From positions 1 through 64,000 of the forward strand of contig CAYOPZ010000013.1 in assembly GCA_964406005.1 (NCBI GenBank): a stretch of 64,000 nucleotides of DNA, given 5' to 3'. Of the stretch, positions 50,864 to 58,853 are shown piece by piece. This stretch comes from CAYOPZ01 sp964406005. Lineage in GTDB: Bacteria > Bacteroidota > Bacteroidia > Bacteroidales > SM23-62. The position numbers and the translations under genes were made by a program. Each line of letters starts with the position of its first letter. Position 1 is the first letter of the stretch. The notes under the pieces are model-generated. The model was not told where the DNA came from and ran no database searches. It saw only the letters and a list, made by a program, of their open reading frames with translations.

Positions 50864-52468
50864 ATGGATATGAAACGAATAAAACAACGGGCAATAAACA
50901 GGAATAAGATTGTCATTAACCGCGAATTGAGTATTACGGTTTCACTGCTGGCTATTTTATTCATGATGACCAGCTGTACCCTTCGGAAAACATCCCAGGA
51001 GCAGGTTAAACCACGTATTGTGGTTACATGTGATCCTGAGCTGGACGACTTGAATTCAATCATCCGCTTTTTACTCTATAGCACCGATTTCAGGGTGGAA
51101 GGCCTCATTTATGCCAGCAGCCAGTACCACTGGAAAGGAGATGGCAAAGGAACCAGGTGGTTCGTTCCAGGGCGGGAATATACACGATTCGGACTGAATA
51201 TGGGACCAATGGAATCCTGGCGCTGGGCTGAAAACGAGCGCTTCATTGACGATGCCGTAGAAGCTTACGGGCAGGTCTATCCGAATCTTAAGGTACACGA
51301 TCCGGATTATCCTGCTCCTGAATATCTCAAGTCAAAAATCCGGGTTGGAAATATCGAGTTTGATGGTGATATTTCCAAGGATTCGCCGGGATCAGATCTG
51401 ATCAAGTCCCTGATGCTTGACGATGTTCCGGGTCCACTGTTCATTACGGCTCAGGGAGGAGCCAGCACAATTGCCCGGGCTTTAAAATCCATCCGGGAAA
51501 CTTATGAGAATACACCTGAATGGGAGGGTTTAAAAGAAAAGATTTCAAAAAAAGTCATTTTAAGCCTGTCAGGCGATCAGGATGATACGTATGCAAATTA
51601 CATTCAGCCAAATTGGCCTGATATGGAAACACTGCAGGTTCGCGGAGGAAATATTGGTCTTGGTTACAATGCCCAGGCGAGTGTTAAGCCGGAATATGCT
51701 TTTTATTATGAGCCTGAGTGGGTGGAGGAGAATATCTCCAGCAAAGGGCCGCTGGGAGCCATGTACCGTGTTTGGGGAGACGGCAAACAGATGGTCAAGG
51801 GCGATATCTTCGATTATTTCGGCATGTCGGGTTACACAGATGAAGAACTCAGGGAAATGGGATACATCGTCTGGACACCGGTGCAGGAAAAAGGCTCCTG
51901 GTTGGGAGAAGGGGATACCCATACCTTCTTGAACCTTCTTGATAACGGATTGCGGGCATATGAAGATCAAACATGGGGAGGTTGGGCCGGTCGTAAAGGT
52001 GAGAATCCCGTGCCAACGGATTTTTCTGCCTTACCGACTGATTCAGCTGCCATGGCATCCTTTATGAGACAAGATTCAGATCCGGATTTTCCTGATTTCC
52101 TGCCGGCAGTACAAAATGGTATTGCGGCTCGTTTTTTATGGTCTGTGACACCCGATTATGAAGATGCAAATCATGAACCAATAATAAAGGCGCCTTTGGA
52201 CATCACGGCCAAACCTGGTGAAAAGGCTAAACTTAAGGCACGTGTTTCTGACCCGGACGGGAATAGCGTTTCACTTAAGTGGATGCAATTCAGGTCGGGC
52301 AGCTATGAAGGAGACGTGGCTGCCGCAGATCCGACATCAGCTTCAACTCCAATAGTAATTCCTGAAGATGCGGAGCCCGGACAAACCATCCATATGATTC
52401 TTGAGGCGGTTGATGATGGTCAACCTGCTTTAACACGGTATCACAGAGTAATTATTACTGTGGTATAG
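50864..52468 (+). CDS. DUF1593 (Sde182-like, nucleoside-hydrolase fold) lipoprotein, second copy
   Basis: The 534-residue protein is a paralogue of the gene at 38385. It has a lipoprotein leader ending in ILFMMTSC, DUF1593 motifs RIVVTCDPELDDLNSIIRFLLY and GLIYASSQYHW, and the C-terminal NHEPIIKAPLDITAKPGEKAK Ig-like part. The two paralogues share WAR/WSV-type anchors and the terminal TRYHRVIITV end. It closes the xyl region; a gap of 90 bp separates it from galM, with direct repeats GTACAC at about 50812-50817 and 50822-50827. Confidence 0.83.
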   Translation: MDMKRIKQRAINRNKIVINRELSITVSLLAILFMMTSCTLRKTSQEQVKPRIVVTCDPELDDLNSIIRFLLYSTDFRVEGLIYASSQYHWKGDGKGTRWFVPGREYTRFGLNMGPMESWRWAENERFIDDAVEAYGQVYPNLKVHDPDYPAPEYLKSKIRVGNIEFDGDISKDSPGSDLIKSLMLDDVPGPLFITAQGGASTIARALKSIRETYENTPEWEGLKEKISKKVILSLSGDQDDTYANYIQPNWPDMETLQVRGGNIGLGYNAQASVKPEYAFYYEPEWVEENISSKGPLGAMYRVWGDGKQMVKGDIFDYFGMSGYTDEELREMGYIVWTPVQEKGSWLGEGDTHTFLNLLDNGLRAYEDQTWGGWAGRKGENPVPTDFSALPTDSAAMASFMRQDSDPDFPDFLPAVQNGIAARFLWSVTPDYEDANHEPIIKAPLDITAKPGEKAKLKARVSDPDGNSVSLKWMQFRSGSYEGDVAAADPTSASTPIVIPEDAEPGQTIHMILEAVDDGQPALTRYHRVIITVV

Positions 52469-52503
52469 CATAAATTTCAAGTTTAAAAACTAAACGTATA
52501 AAA

Positions 52504-52599
52504 ATGAAAAAGCCGGGTATATTTATGTGCCTGCTTATAGCCACATTTATTCTAAAAATGCATTGTACATCCAGATCATTTTTTCCTGCTCGTCAATGA
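52504..52599 (+). pseudogene. Short lipoprotein-leader-like ORF running into the dps 3' end
   Basis: An ATG 35 bp behind the DUF1593 stop starts MKKPGIFMCLLIATFILKMHC, a typical lipoprotein signal peptide with possible lipidation Cys. The frame ends after 31 codons inside the antisense of dps. This may be the 5' remnant of a further gene of the polysaccharide locus cut by a rearrangement, or chance. No expression evidence exists. Confidence 0.3.
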
Positions 52600-53014
52600 A
52601 TCCGGTGACCAGATCAACGGTTCCGTCATCGCCGGCATCCGCTGCCATGGCTGAAATTTCCCGTTCATCCCCGAGCAATTGCTTCAGCCCTGCCAGTACT
52701 TCCCTTACCGTTTCTTCTGCAGAGGAAACATTCTCTTTTTCCGGCATGCCTGCCAGTTTCAGATATTTCGAAAAGGCATGTGTCGGGGTCCCTTCCAGCA
52801 TGATTATCCTTTCGGCAATTTCATCTGCCTTGTCGTTCAAACCGTCGTAAAGCTCTTCGAACTTTTCATGCAGGAGGAAGAATTGTTTCCCGGTAATGTT
52901 CCAGTGAAATCCCCTTACATTCATATAAAACACCTGCACATTGCTTAGCAGTGCATCCAGTTTTCCGACCATCTTTTCAGTATAGTCTTTGTTTAATCCG
53001 ATTTGAGTTTCCAT
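52547..53014 (-). CDS. dps: Dps-family DNA-protection/ferritin-like protein
   Basis: The 155-residue protein has the Dps ferroxidase region FYMNVRGFHWNITGKQFFLLHEKFEELYDGLNDKADEIAERI, where the His and acidic residues form the intersubunit iron site. Dps dodecamers take up iron with peroxide and protect DNA in stationary phase or oxidative stress. It is the gene behind the Qmo/Hdr operon (66-bp gap), but a separate promoter is likely. Confidence 0.92.
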   Translation of the reverse strand: METQIGLNKDYTEKMVGKLDALLSNVQVFYMNVRGFHWNITGKQFFLLHEKFEELYDGLNDKADEIAERIIMLEGTPTHAFSKYLKLAGMPEKENVSSAEETVREVLAGLKQLLGDEREISAMAADAGDDGTVDLVTGFIDEQEKMIWMYNAFLE

Positions 53015-53080
53015 AATTTTTAAAATGATTTATCGCAGGTTGTGTGATTCACATTGAAGTATTGTGTTTCCCCGGATTTT

Positions 53081-54217
53081 CTAAGGCTCCTGCAGATAAT
53101 GAATGAACAGGACCACAGGGCGATACACGGCATGTGCAAATTTGGTGAAAATGAGCAACAGCACGAGCTCCATGGAAATCACGGTATGGATGACAAATAC
53201 CACCTGGTTCATCAATGTATCGGCATTCAGGGTCACAGCCGTTTCAAGCCAGAAACCCGTGAAGCCGGCCAGCCAGATGAATGCCAGGAAAAACCAGTCG
53301 GCCGTGCTGCTTTTTGCATAAAAATGCGTTGGCCTGGTCAGCCGGTAATATATGGCAAGACTTGCACCGTACATCATCAGCAACCCTGTGACGGTGCCCA
53401 GCAGCCTGGACGGCAGCCAGATGTCGGTCGCCGGATCCTTGAAGATAAAATCCAGGATGGTTGCCAGCAGCAAACCCAGGAAGCCGATCATGATGGCCCA
53501 GTGCACAAACCATGGCTTGATGAACCAGGGTTTTGCCGCCCAGTAAGCATCGTCCTGCCTGTCACATTCCCTGTACCTTTTCATAGTCACGATCTCACCG
53601 GCGGTTTTTACAACGGCTTTCCATATTTTCACCGCTCCAGCCTTGCTTCGTTCCTGTACCTCGCCCGTTCTGTCTTTCCTGAAACGGGACAGCATTTTAT
53701 AAAGCCCGAGAACGGTGATGATCCCGATGAAAACAAATACATACAAACCGAGGTCGTGAACCACATCGAACGGCAGCAGGCTGAAGATCCACCTGGCGAC
53801 CTCATGATCCGGTTTCATGGTCATCAGGAGGAAAAACAGTACCATGGCAATGACCAGGGTGATTCCCGTAAATGCAAACGGATTCCGGAACATAAGCCGG
53901 GTCAGGCCCGTAGGTTCGTAATGTGCAATGGCATACCTGCGAAGTGCGGCTACATAGTCTCCGGGCTCGGCTTCCCGCGGGCAGGTCTGGGAACATTCGC
54001 CGCATCCGTAGCAAAGCCAAATCTCCCTGCTCGAAAGGATCTTGTCTTTCATTCCCAGCATACCGTACCTTATCAGGTTTCTGGGGAAAAATGCATTTTC
54101 TTCGGACAACTCACAGATGGCGGTGCAGTTCCCGCAACTGTAGCAGGCACTGAAATCCACGGTGCCGTATGATCGGATTTCCTCTGCCAGACCCGGATTT
54201 AATACGGCTGTACTCAT
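53081..54217 (-). CDS. QmoC/HdrC-HdrE-like membrane iron-sulfur subunit
   Basis: The 378-residue protein has an N-terminal HdrC-type domain with Cys25/28/31/35 (CYSCGNCTAIC) and Cys69/72/75/79 (CYGCGECSQTCP) for two [4Fe-4S] clusters. A membrane part with about six helices follows (FTGITLVIAMVLFFLLM, LYVFVFIGIITVLGLY, WAIMIGFLGLLLATILDFIF) with histidines as in cytochrome-b/NarI-like quinone-reactive subunits. This is the QmoC architecture, expected to pass electrons between HdrA-type flavoproteins and menaquinone. No aprAB or sat genes are nearby, so sulfate reduction is not implied. Confidence 0.85.
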   Translation of the reverse strand: MSTAVLNPGLAEEIRSYGTVDFSACYSCGNCTAICELSEENAFFPRNLIRYGMLGMKDKILSSREIWLCYGCGECSQTCPREAEPGDYVAALRRYAIAHYEPTGLTRLMFRNPFAFTGITLVIAMVLFFLLMTMKPDHEVARWIFSLLPFDVVHDLGLYVFVFIGIITVLGLYKMLSRFRKDRTGEVQERSKAGAVKIWKAVVKTAGEIVTMKRYRECDRQDDAYWAAKPWFIKPWFVHWAIMIGFLGLLLATILDFIFKDPATDIWLPSRLLGTVTGLLMMYGASLAIYYRLTRPTHFYAKSSTADWFFLAFIWLAGFTGFWLETAVTLNADTLMNQVVFVIHTVISMELVLLLIFTKFAHAVYRPVVLFIHYLQEP

Positions 54218-54498
54218 TTTTTTAATTGATAGAAATAATATTCATCCATGTCATCCAGCTCCCCGGCAGTGATCAGGCCATACTTCCTGAGCGACATGAC
54301 AAAATAGGTCGTTTCGGCCTTGTCGGTGCCCAGCTTTTCAGCCAGTTCGGGAATGGTCAGGGGGCCTTCTTCCAGTGCCTGGCGGATGGCCCTTTTCATC
54401 CGGTTGAACCGTTTCAGCTCCTCCTTTACAGGGGAGGGAACCTGACGTTCATTTTTTATCAGGTCAAGGGTCGGTGTCGATGTTTTTTTCTTTTCCAT
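54214..54498 (-). CDS. Small winged-helix protein inside the Qmo/Hdr operon
   Basis: The 94-residue protein has a helix-turn-helix (GPLTIPELAEKLGTDKAETTYFVMSLRKYG) followed by a short wing (ITAGELDDMDEYYFYQL) and a lysine-rich N-terminus. It overlaps the QmoC-like gene by 4 bp and follows the HdrA-like gene by 1 bp, so it is clearly cotranscribed. It may be a local regulator or a structural part of the complex; I do not recognise a named family. Confidence 0.65.
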   Translation of the reverse strand: MEKKKTSTPTLDLIKNERQVPSPVKEELKRFNRMKRAIRQALEEGPLTIPELAEKLGTDKAETTYFVMSLRKYGLITAGELDDMDEYYFYQLKK

Positions 54499-54499
54499 A

Positions 54500-56233
54500 T
54501 TACTGTTCTTCCGGGATCATCGATTCGATCATCGCTTCGATTTCATCATTTGTATACCCGATAAGGTCAATGGCATCTTCCGGGCATACGGGATTGCACA
54601 TGCCGCATCCTTTGCAGCTTTCCGTGACAACCACGGCGACCTGTTTCCCGTTGTGGCTTTCCTCTTTAATGGCATCGAAGGGACATATCCCCGAACACAG
54701 GTCGCACCAGGTGCATTTTGCAGGATCGATGCGGGCAATGGTCGGGTCCAGTTCGATCTTTTCTTCCCTCAGCAGGGCATGCGCCTTGGATACGGCGGAC
54801 AGGCCGGATTTTACCGATTCCGTAATGTTTTTCGGACCCTGGCTTGTCCCTGCAATAAAGACCCCGTCAATAACCGTTTCGACGGGACGCAGCTTGGGAT
54901 GCACTTCATTGAAGAATTTATCCCTCCCCAGGGGGGCTTTAAACAATTCCGCTGTTTTTTCATATCCTTCGGAAGGGACCATTCCGTTTACCAGAACCAG
55001 AAGATCGGGCCTTACTTCAAGTTCCATGCCCATGGTTAGCTGGTCCCTGACTTTAACGGATATTTGCTGATTTTCCATGACAACATCCGGGGGATCGTCA
55101 TCGTCGAATTTCAGAAAAATATCCCCGTTCCTGGAAGCTTCCTCATAGAGCAGCTCATACTTGCCGTAGGTCCGCATCTGGCGGTACAGATGGATGCACC
55201 GGATACCCGGGTTTGCCTTCCGGATCTGAATGGATGTATCCAGTGTTATGGTACAGCAGATACGGGAACAGTACTTATTGTCGCCTTCTATCTGGCAGCT
55301 TCCCACACAGTAAATAAAGGCGATCTGGCGGACAGGATTCCCGTTCAATGATACAATGGCGCCTTCCTTTTCCAGTTTTTCTTTAAGTTCGTCAAGTGTG
55401 ATGACAGCAGGATGCTTGCCGTAGCCGAACTCTCCGTCTCCCGGCCTGTACGGATCGAATCCCGTGGCCAGGATCACCGCGCCTGTCCGGATCTGATGGT
55501 GTTTACGGTCCTGCCCGGGATCGGGGCGATCCGTGAAATCCAGGTTGAAATTGCCGACGCTTCCGCTGACGGCCTGAATCTCGGCGCCTGTATGTATCCT
55601 GATGTTTTTATTTTCTGCCAGTTCATGGTACAGTTCGTCCACAATTTCCTTTCCGCTCCTGTCGCTTCCGGTCAATTTTCCCCAGAGGGGGATCTTTCCG
55701 CCTGCGACATGACTTTTTTCGAGAAGGTATACACTGGTTCCCAGTTGTGCCAGGCCAAGTGCCGTCCGCATTCCCGTGATCCCCGCACCGATCACCGCCA
55801 CAGAATTTTCGGCCGTGATGCTGATGGGATCCAGGGCGCGGGCAAACTGCGCTCTGGTGATGCCGGCTTTGATCAGTCTTATGGCTTTTTCAGTGGCCCT
55901 TTCGGGTTGATCCGAATGCGCCCATGAACCCTGTTCGCGGATATTTACATGAACGTACCGGTAGGGATTCATCCCGGCGCGTTTTGCTACGTTCCTGAAG
56001 GTCGGCACATGCAGTTTCGGGGAGCAGGAAGCAACGACCAGCCCCTCCAGCTGTTTGTCCCTGATGTCTTCGATGATCTCATTCTGCGCCGAATCGGAAC
56101 AGGCGAACATGGTCGTTTTCAATACGTGAACCCCTTCGATGTCCGCAACGGCCGCTTTTGCCTTTTCCACATCCACGACATCGGATATGTTGGATCCGCA
56201 ATGGCATATATATACCCCTATTCTCTTCTTCAT
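54500..56233 (-). CDS. HdrA-type FAD/iron-sulfur oxidoreductase (QmoB-like, without MvhD fusion)
   Basis: The 577-residue protein begins RIGVYICHCGSNISDVVDVE (Cys10, Cys12), the N-terminal mark of HdrA proteins, then has the FAD Rossmann motif VAVIGAGITGMRTALGL, GGKIPLWGKL and FIYCVGSCQI. Two C-terminal ferredoxin motifs, CTWCDLCSGICPF and CKGCGMCNPVCPE, bind [4Fe-4S] clusters. In QmoB a MvhD domain is fused behind such a region; here a separate MvhD-like gene is two genes upstream. It overlaps the other HdrA-like gene by ATGA. A flavin-based electron transfer role is inferred. Confidence 0.88.
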   Translation of the reverse strand: MKKRIGVYICHCGSNISDVVDVEKAKAAVADIEGVHVLKTTMFACSDSAQNEIIEDIRDKQLEGLVVASCSPKLHVPTFRNVAKRAGMNPYRYVHVNIREQGSWAHSDQPERATEKAIRLIKAGITRAQFARALDPISITAENSVAVIGAGITGMRTALGLAQLGTSVYLLEKSHVAGGKIPLWGKLTGSDRSGKEIVDELYHELAENKNIRIHTGAEIQAVSGSVGNFNLDFTDRPDPGQDRKHHQIRTGAVILATGFDPYRPGDGEFGYGKHPAVITLDELKEKLEKEGAIVSLNGNPVRQIAFIYCVGSCQIEGDNKYCSRICCTITLDTSIQIRKANPGIRCIHLYRQMRTYGKYELLYEEASRNGDIFLKFDDDDPPDVVMENQQISVKVRDQLTMGMELEVRPDLLVLVNGMVPSEGYEKTAELFKAPLGRDKFFNEVHPKLRPVETVIDGVFIAGTSQGPKNITESVKSGLSAVSKAHALLREEKIELDPTIARIDPAKCTWCDLCSGICPFDAIKEESHNGKQVAVVVTESCKGCGMCNPVCPEDAIDLIGYTNDEIEAMIESMIPEEQ

Positions 56234-57546
56234 GACAGGTTCCTTAAATAGGCGGCCGCTTCGGCAGACGCATTCCCGGCGCTTAATATGGTATCCGGTA
56301 TGTCCATCGGTCCCGCGGCGGTTCCGGCCACAAAAACACCTTTCATGGAGGTGAGCGACGGGGAGACCAGTTCGTCGGATTGTTCAATGTAATCGAATTC
56401 GTTGGTCAGCGGCCGGTTTCCGTTGAAGGCATCCATAAAGCTCGTATTGGGCAGGAGCCCCACGGAAAGTACCACCAGGTCGTGCTCGGAGGTCTCCGGC
56501 CTGCCTCCGTTTTCTATGTTCTCGTAATGCAGCAGCAGGTCCCCGTTTTCCATTTCCGTGATCCTCGCCACCCGTGATTTGATGAATTCAACCCCCATTC
56601 CCCTTGACTGTTCATAGAATTCCTGGTATCCTTTTCCGAAAGCCCGGATATCCATGTAATAGATCGTCACGTCGGCCATGGGCAGCGATCCCATGATCAG
56701 CTGGGCCTGCTTGATCGAATACATGCAGCAAACCTGCGAGCATAGCGGGTTTCCCATGGTGTGATCCCTCGACCCCGCACATAAGATGTAGGCTATGTTG
56801 TCAGGCATCTTTCCGTCGCCGGGCCGCAGGACCGTGTTATAGGGCCGGGTTGGGACCAGCTGCCGTTCCATATGCATGGAATGAACCACATTTTTAAATC
56901 TGCCGTATCCGTACTGCAGTTTGGTCTCCGCATTGAACAAACGGTAACCGGTGGCAACGATGACGCTCCTGGCTTCGACCGGGACGGGGATTTCTTTCTG
57001 TGTGAAATCTATGGCATCGGCAGGACAGGCTTTTTCACAGGCGCCGCACAATGTGCAATTGTCAATATCTATCGCGGCGACCCTGGGCGAGGCCGTACTG
57101 AACGGAATGAAGGCCGCTTTTCTCCCCACCAGGTCATACTGGTACTGGTCACGTACGCTGACGGGACAGGCATCCTCACACAACTGGCATCCCGTGCAAT
57201 CGTCCTCCCTGACATATCTCGGTTTCTTGATGACCGTCCCCCGGTAGTGGCCGTTGAAGGGTGTGAGGTCCCGGACTTCGGACCAGGTCATCACCGTGAT
57301 GTTCGGATGCCTGTCGGTTTCCGACATTTTCGGGGTCGATATGCATGCGGCACAGTCGAGTGTGGGAAAAACCTTGCTCAGGTGGATCATTTTTCCGCCG
57401 ATGGAATAATCCTTTTCCACCAGCAAGACCCTGAACCCCATGTTTGCTAAGCTCAGCGAGGCTTCTTCACCGGCGATCCCGCCTCCGATCACCAGGGTGT
57501 CGTATTGTACGGGTTCTCCTTTGGTATTCTGACTGCTTTTACTCAT
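56230..57546 (-). CDS. HdrA-type FAD/iron-sulfur oxidoreductase (QmoA-like)
   Basis: The 438-residue flavoprotein has the FAD Rossmann motif TLVIGGGIAGEEASLSLA (GGGIAG at 21-26), the QmoA/HdrA mark FPTLDCAACISTPK (Cys65, Cys68), and ferredoxin motifs with Cys117/120/123/127 and Cys164/167/170/174, then AYILCAGSRD and a C-terminal GVFVAGTAAGPMDI. It resembles QmoA in length and domain order. It follows the MvhD-like gene by 12 bp and overlaps the second HdrA-like gene. Likely the core electron-transfer partner of that protein. Confidence 0.88.
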   Translation of the reverse strand: MSKSSQNTKGEPVQYDTLVIGGGIAGEEASLSLANMGFRVLLVEKDYSIGGKMIHLSKVFPTLDCAACISTPKMSETDRHPNITVMTWSEVRDLTPFNGHYRGTVIKKPRYVREDDCTGCQLCEDACPVSVRDQYQYDLVGRKAAFIPFSTASPRVAAIDIDNCTLCGACEKACPADAIDFTQKEIPVPVEARSVIVATGYRLFNAETKLQYGYGRFKNVVHSMHMERQLVPTRPYNTVLRPGDGKMPDNIAYILCAGSRDHTMGNPLCSQVCCMYSIKQAQLIMGSLPMADVTIYYMDIRAFGKGYQEFYEQSRGMGVEFIKSRVARITEMENGDLLLHYENIENGGRPETSEHDLVVLSVGLLPNTSFMDAFNGNRPLTNEFDYIEQSDELVSPSLTSMKGVFVAGTAAGPMDIPDTILSAGNASAEAAAYLRNLS

Positions 57547-57558
57547 TTCATACCCGAA

Positions 57559-57984
57559 TTATGCACTTGTAACTCCGGATCCTTCCTCCTGCAATGCCGA
57601 CAATTCCTTGCTGAAGTTCTCGATATGTTTCACAAAGGCTTCTGAGCATACCGAGCAAATGGCGGCCATTTTAAGACGCCTGGGCGGGATCCCCTTCTCC
57701 TTCATGAGCTGATGGGTTTTTGTAACAAGATTTCCCGTGTTGGTGGTGCATGCATCGCTGTAAGGGCAATCCGTACCGTCGGCTGCGATAAAAACGCCAT
57801 CGAACCCCTTTTCAAGGGCATGCAGTATCCACCTGGGCTTTATACTGCTCGAACAGGGAACTGAAATGCTGCAGGCACCGGGTGAATAGTGCATTTTCAG
57901 CAAACCGGCAAGATCTATGGCCGGGTCCGAGATTTTTTCAGTGGAAAAGACCAGAATACTGGGATGAAATTGCCGGTCTGACAT
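57559..57984 (-). CDS. MvhD-like (hydrogenase/heterodisulfide reductase delta) iron-sulfur subunit
   Basis: The 141-residue protein matches MvhD/FlpD-type [2Fe-2S] adaptors that connect HdrA to its electron source. The conserved cysteines here sit in GACSISVPCSSSI, GTDCPYSDACTTNTGN and AAICSVCSEAF; the exact pattern differs from canonical CxxCHxGDCHY, so the cluster ligand set may vary. In QmoB the domain is fused to the flavoprotein. No hydrogenase or formate dehydrogenase gene is adjacent, so the electron donor is unknown. Confidence 0.78.
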   Translation of the reverse strand: MSDRQFHPSILVFSTEKISDPAIDLAGLLKMHYSPGACSISVPCSSSIKPRWILHALEKGFDGVFIAADGTDCPYSDACTTNTGNLVTKTHQLMKEKGIPPRRLKMAAICSVCSEAFVKHIENFSKELSALQEEGSGVTSA

Positions 57985-57986
57985 TC

Positions 57987-58238
57987 CTACCCCTTTCTCA
58001 GATAGATCCTGAAATAACCGTCTTCCTCCACCACGCCTACGTATTCATGCCCTTTCTTCTGTGCCCATTTGGGGATGTCCCTCTTGGTCCCCTCGTCGGC
58101 TGAAAGCACTTCCATGAGCTGGCCTGTGGAAATATTGGCAATTTCCTTTTTTGCCGCCAGCAGGGGGCCGGGGCATGCCGTTCCCCTTGCGTCAACCGTC
58201 TTGTCGACCGGAAGTGTTTTTAATTCATCAGCATTCAT
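57987..58238 (-). CDS. TusA-family sulfurtransferase
   Basis: The 83-residue protein has the TusA motif DARGTACPGPLL with catalytic Cys22. TusA proteins carry persulfide sulfur between enzymes. It is encoded 2 bp before the MvhD-like gene and 22 bp after a DsrE-like gene, so the operon joins sulfur carriers to an Hdr/Qmo-type complex. In other bacteria TusA-DsrE-Hdr gene groups occur in sulfur oxidation; which direction this one runs is unknown. Confidence 0.88.
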   Translation of the reverse strand: MNADELKTLPVDKTVDARGTACPGPLLAAKKEIANISTGQLMEVLSADEGTKRDIPKWAQKKGHEYVGVVEEDGYFRIYLRKG

Positions 58239-58260
58239 CGCTTTTTGTGTTTATGGATTA

Positions 58261-58674
58261 TTAAATAAACAGGTGCACATCGGCTTCCTGTGCAGAAGTT
58301 ATGTATTCTCCGATGCCGCAGATGTCGTCGCCCAGTTCGTTGAAATCCTCGAGCTTTTCTCCGCCCCATATCTTACCTGCAAGCCCGCATATATGGATCT
58401 TTACATTGGTCATTTCCTTGGCTTCCCTGAAGAACTGCTGCCAGGTGTTGACCTTCAGCCTTTCGAGGGAAGCGAAAAATTCATCCTTCAGGTGAGGCAA
58501 TTCTGCCATGGTGCCCTTTTCATTGATATTTTCCTTTTTGAATGCCCTGGCTCCCATAAGCAGGACGAACACATCCACATCCATGTCGTCGGCTGCTGCA
58601 CCGCTCAGGATAATTCCTGCTGCAGTCAGTTTATCGACGCTCCCGGAGAAGAGTGCCATTGTCATCTTTTTCAT
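58261..58674 (-). CDS. DsrE/DsrF-like family protein (DsrE2-like)
   Basis: The 137-residue protein starts KKMTMALFSGSVDKLTAAGIIL, as DsrE-like proteins do, has VFVLLMGARAFKKENI and the conserved cysteine Cys96 in IHICGLAGK, and a second Cys119 in DDICGIGEY. Such proteins bind persulfide sulfur and pass it to TusA or HdrA-type partners. It is the first gene of the operon, with the divergent Crp/Fnr gene beyond the 179-bp gap. Confidence 0.82.
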   Translation of the reverse strand: MKKMTMALFSGSVDKLTAAGIILSGAAADDMDVDVFVLLMGARAFKKENINEKGTMAELPHLKDEFFASLERLKVNTWQQFFREAKEMTNVKIHICGLAGKIWGGEKLEDFNELGDDICGIGEYITSAQEADVHLFI

Positions 58675-58853
58675 AATGATATTGATTTAATAATGATAAA
58701 TAATCGACACTGCAAAAATCAGTATAATACCTTTTCATTGTCGGGTTGTTCACGTGATGTTCCCGATGGTTTTCAAGTGATATTATTCATCCCTGGAATG
58801 AGACAATCATCACATTTTATTAATTTTAAACCTGCTTACTAATTGTTATTACA
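58675..58853. promoter_or_regulatory. Divergent intergenic region between the Hdr/Qmo operon and the Crp/Fnr gene
   Basis: This 179-bp AT-rich gap holds no gene. It contains an 8-bp palindrome TCACGTGA at 58750-58757 and a second related stretch TCAAGTGATA near 58774. I see no clean FNR box (TTGAT-N4-ATCAA). On the minus strand a GATTTTTG-like box about 40 bp before the dsrE start is a weak -7 candidate. Confidence 0.35.

Noticed and set aside
53054..54172. Long open frame on the plus strand opposite the QmoC-like gene (about 370 codons)
   Set aside because: It is antisense to a gene with clear iron-sulfur and membrane motifs, has no recognisable domain, and its His/Gln-rich composition is what one expects from the reverse of a GC-biased coding frame.
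53081..58674. Dissimilatory sulfate reduction locus
   Set aside because: QmoA- and QmoC-like genes are present but aprAB, sat and dsrAB are not in the window, and the operon has its own sulfur-carrier genes.
58675..58853. FNR-type operator in front of the Hdr/Qmo operon
   Set aside because: Only TCACGTGA and TCAAGTGATA partial matches are present; no TTGAT-N4-ATCAA site was found, so no operator is called.
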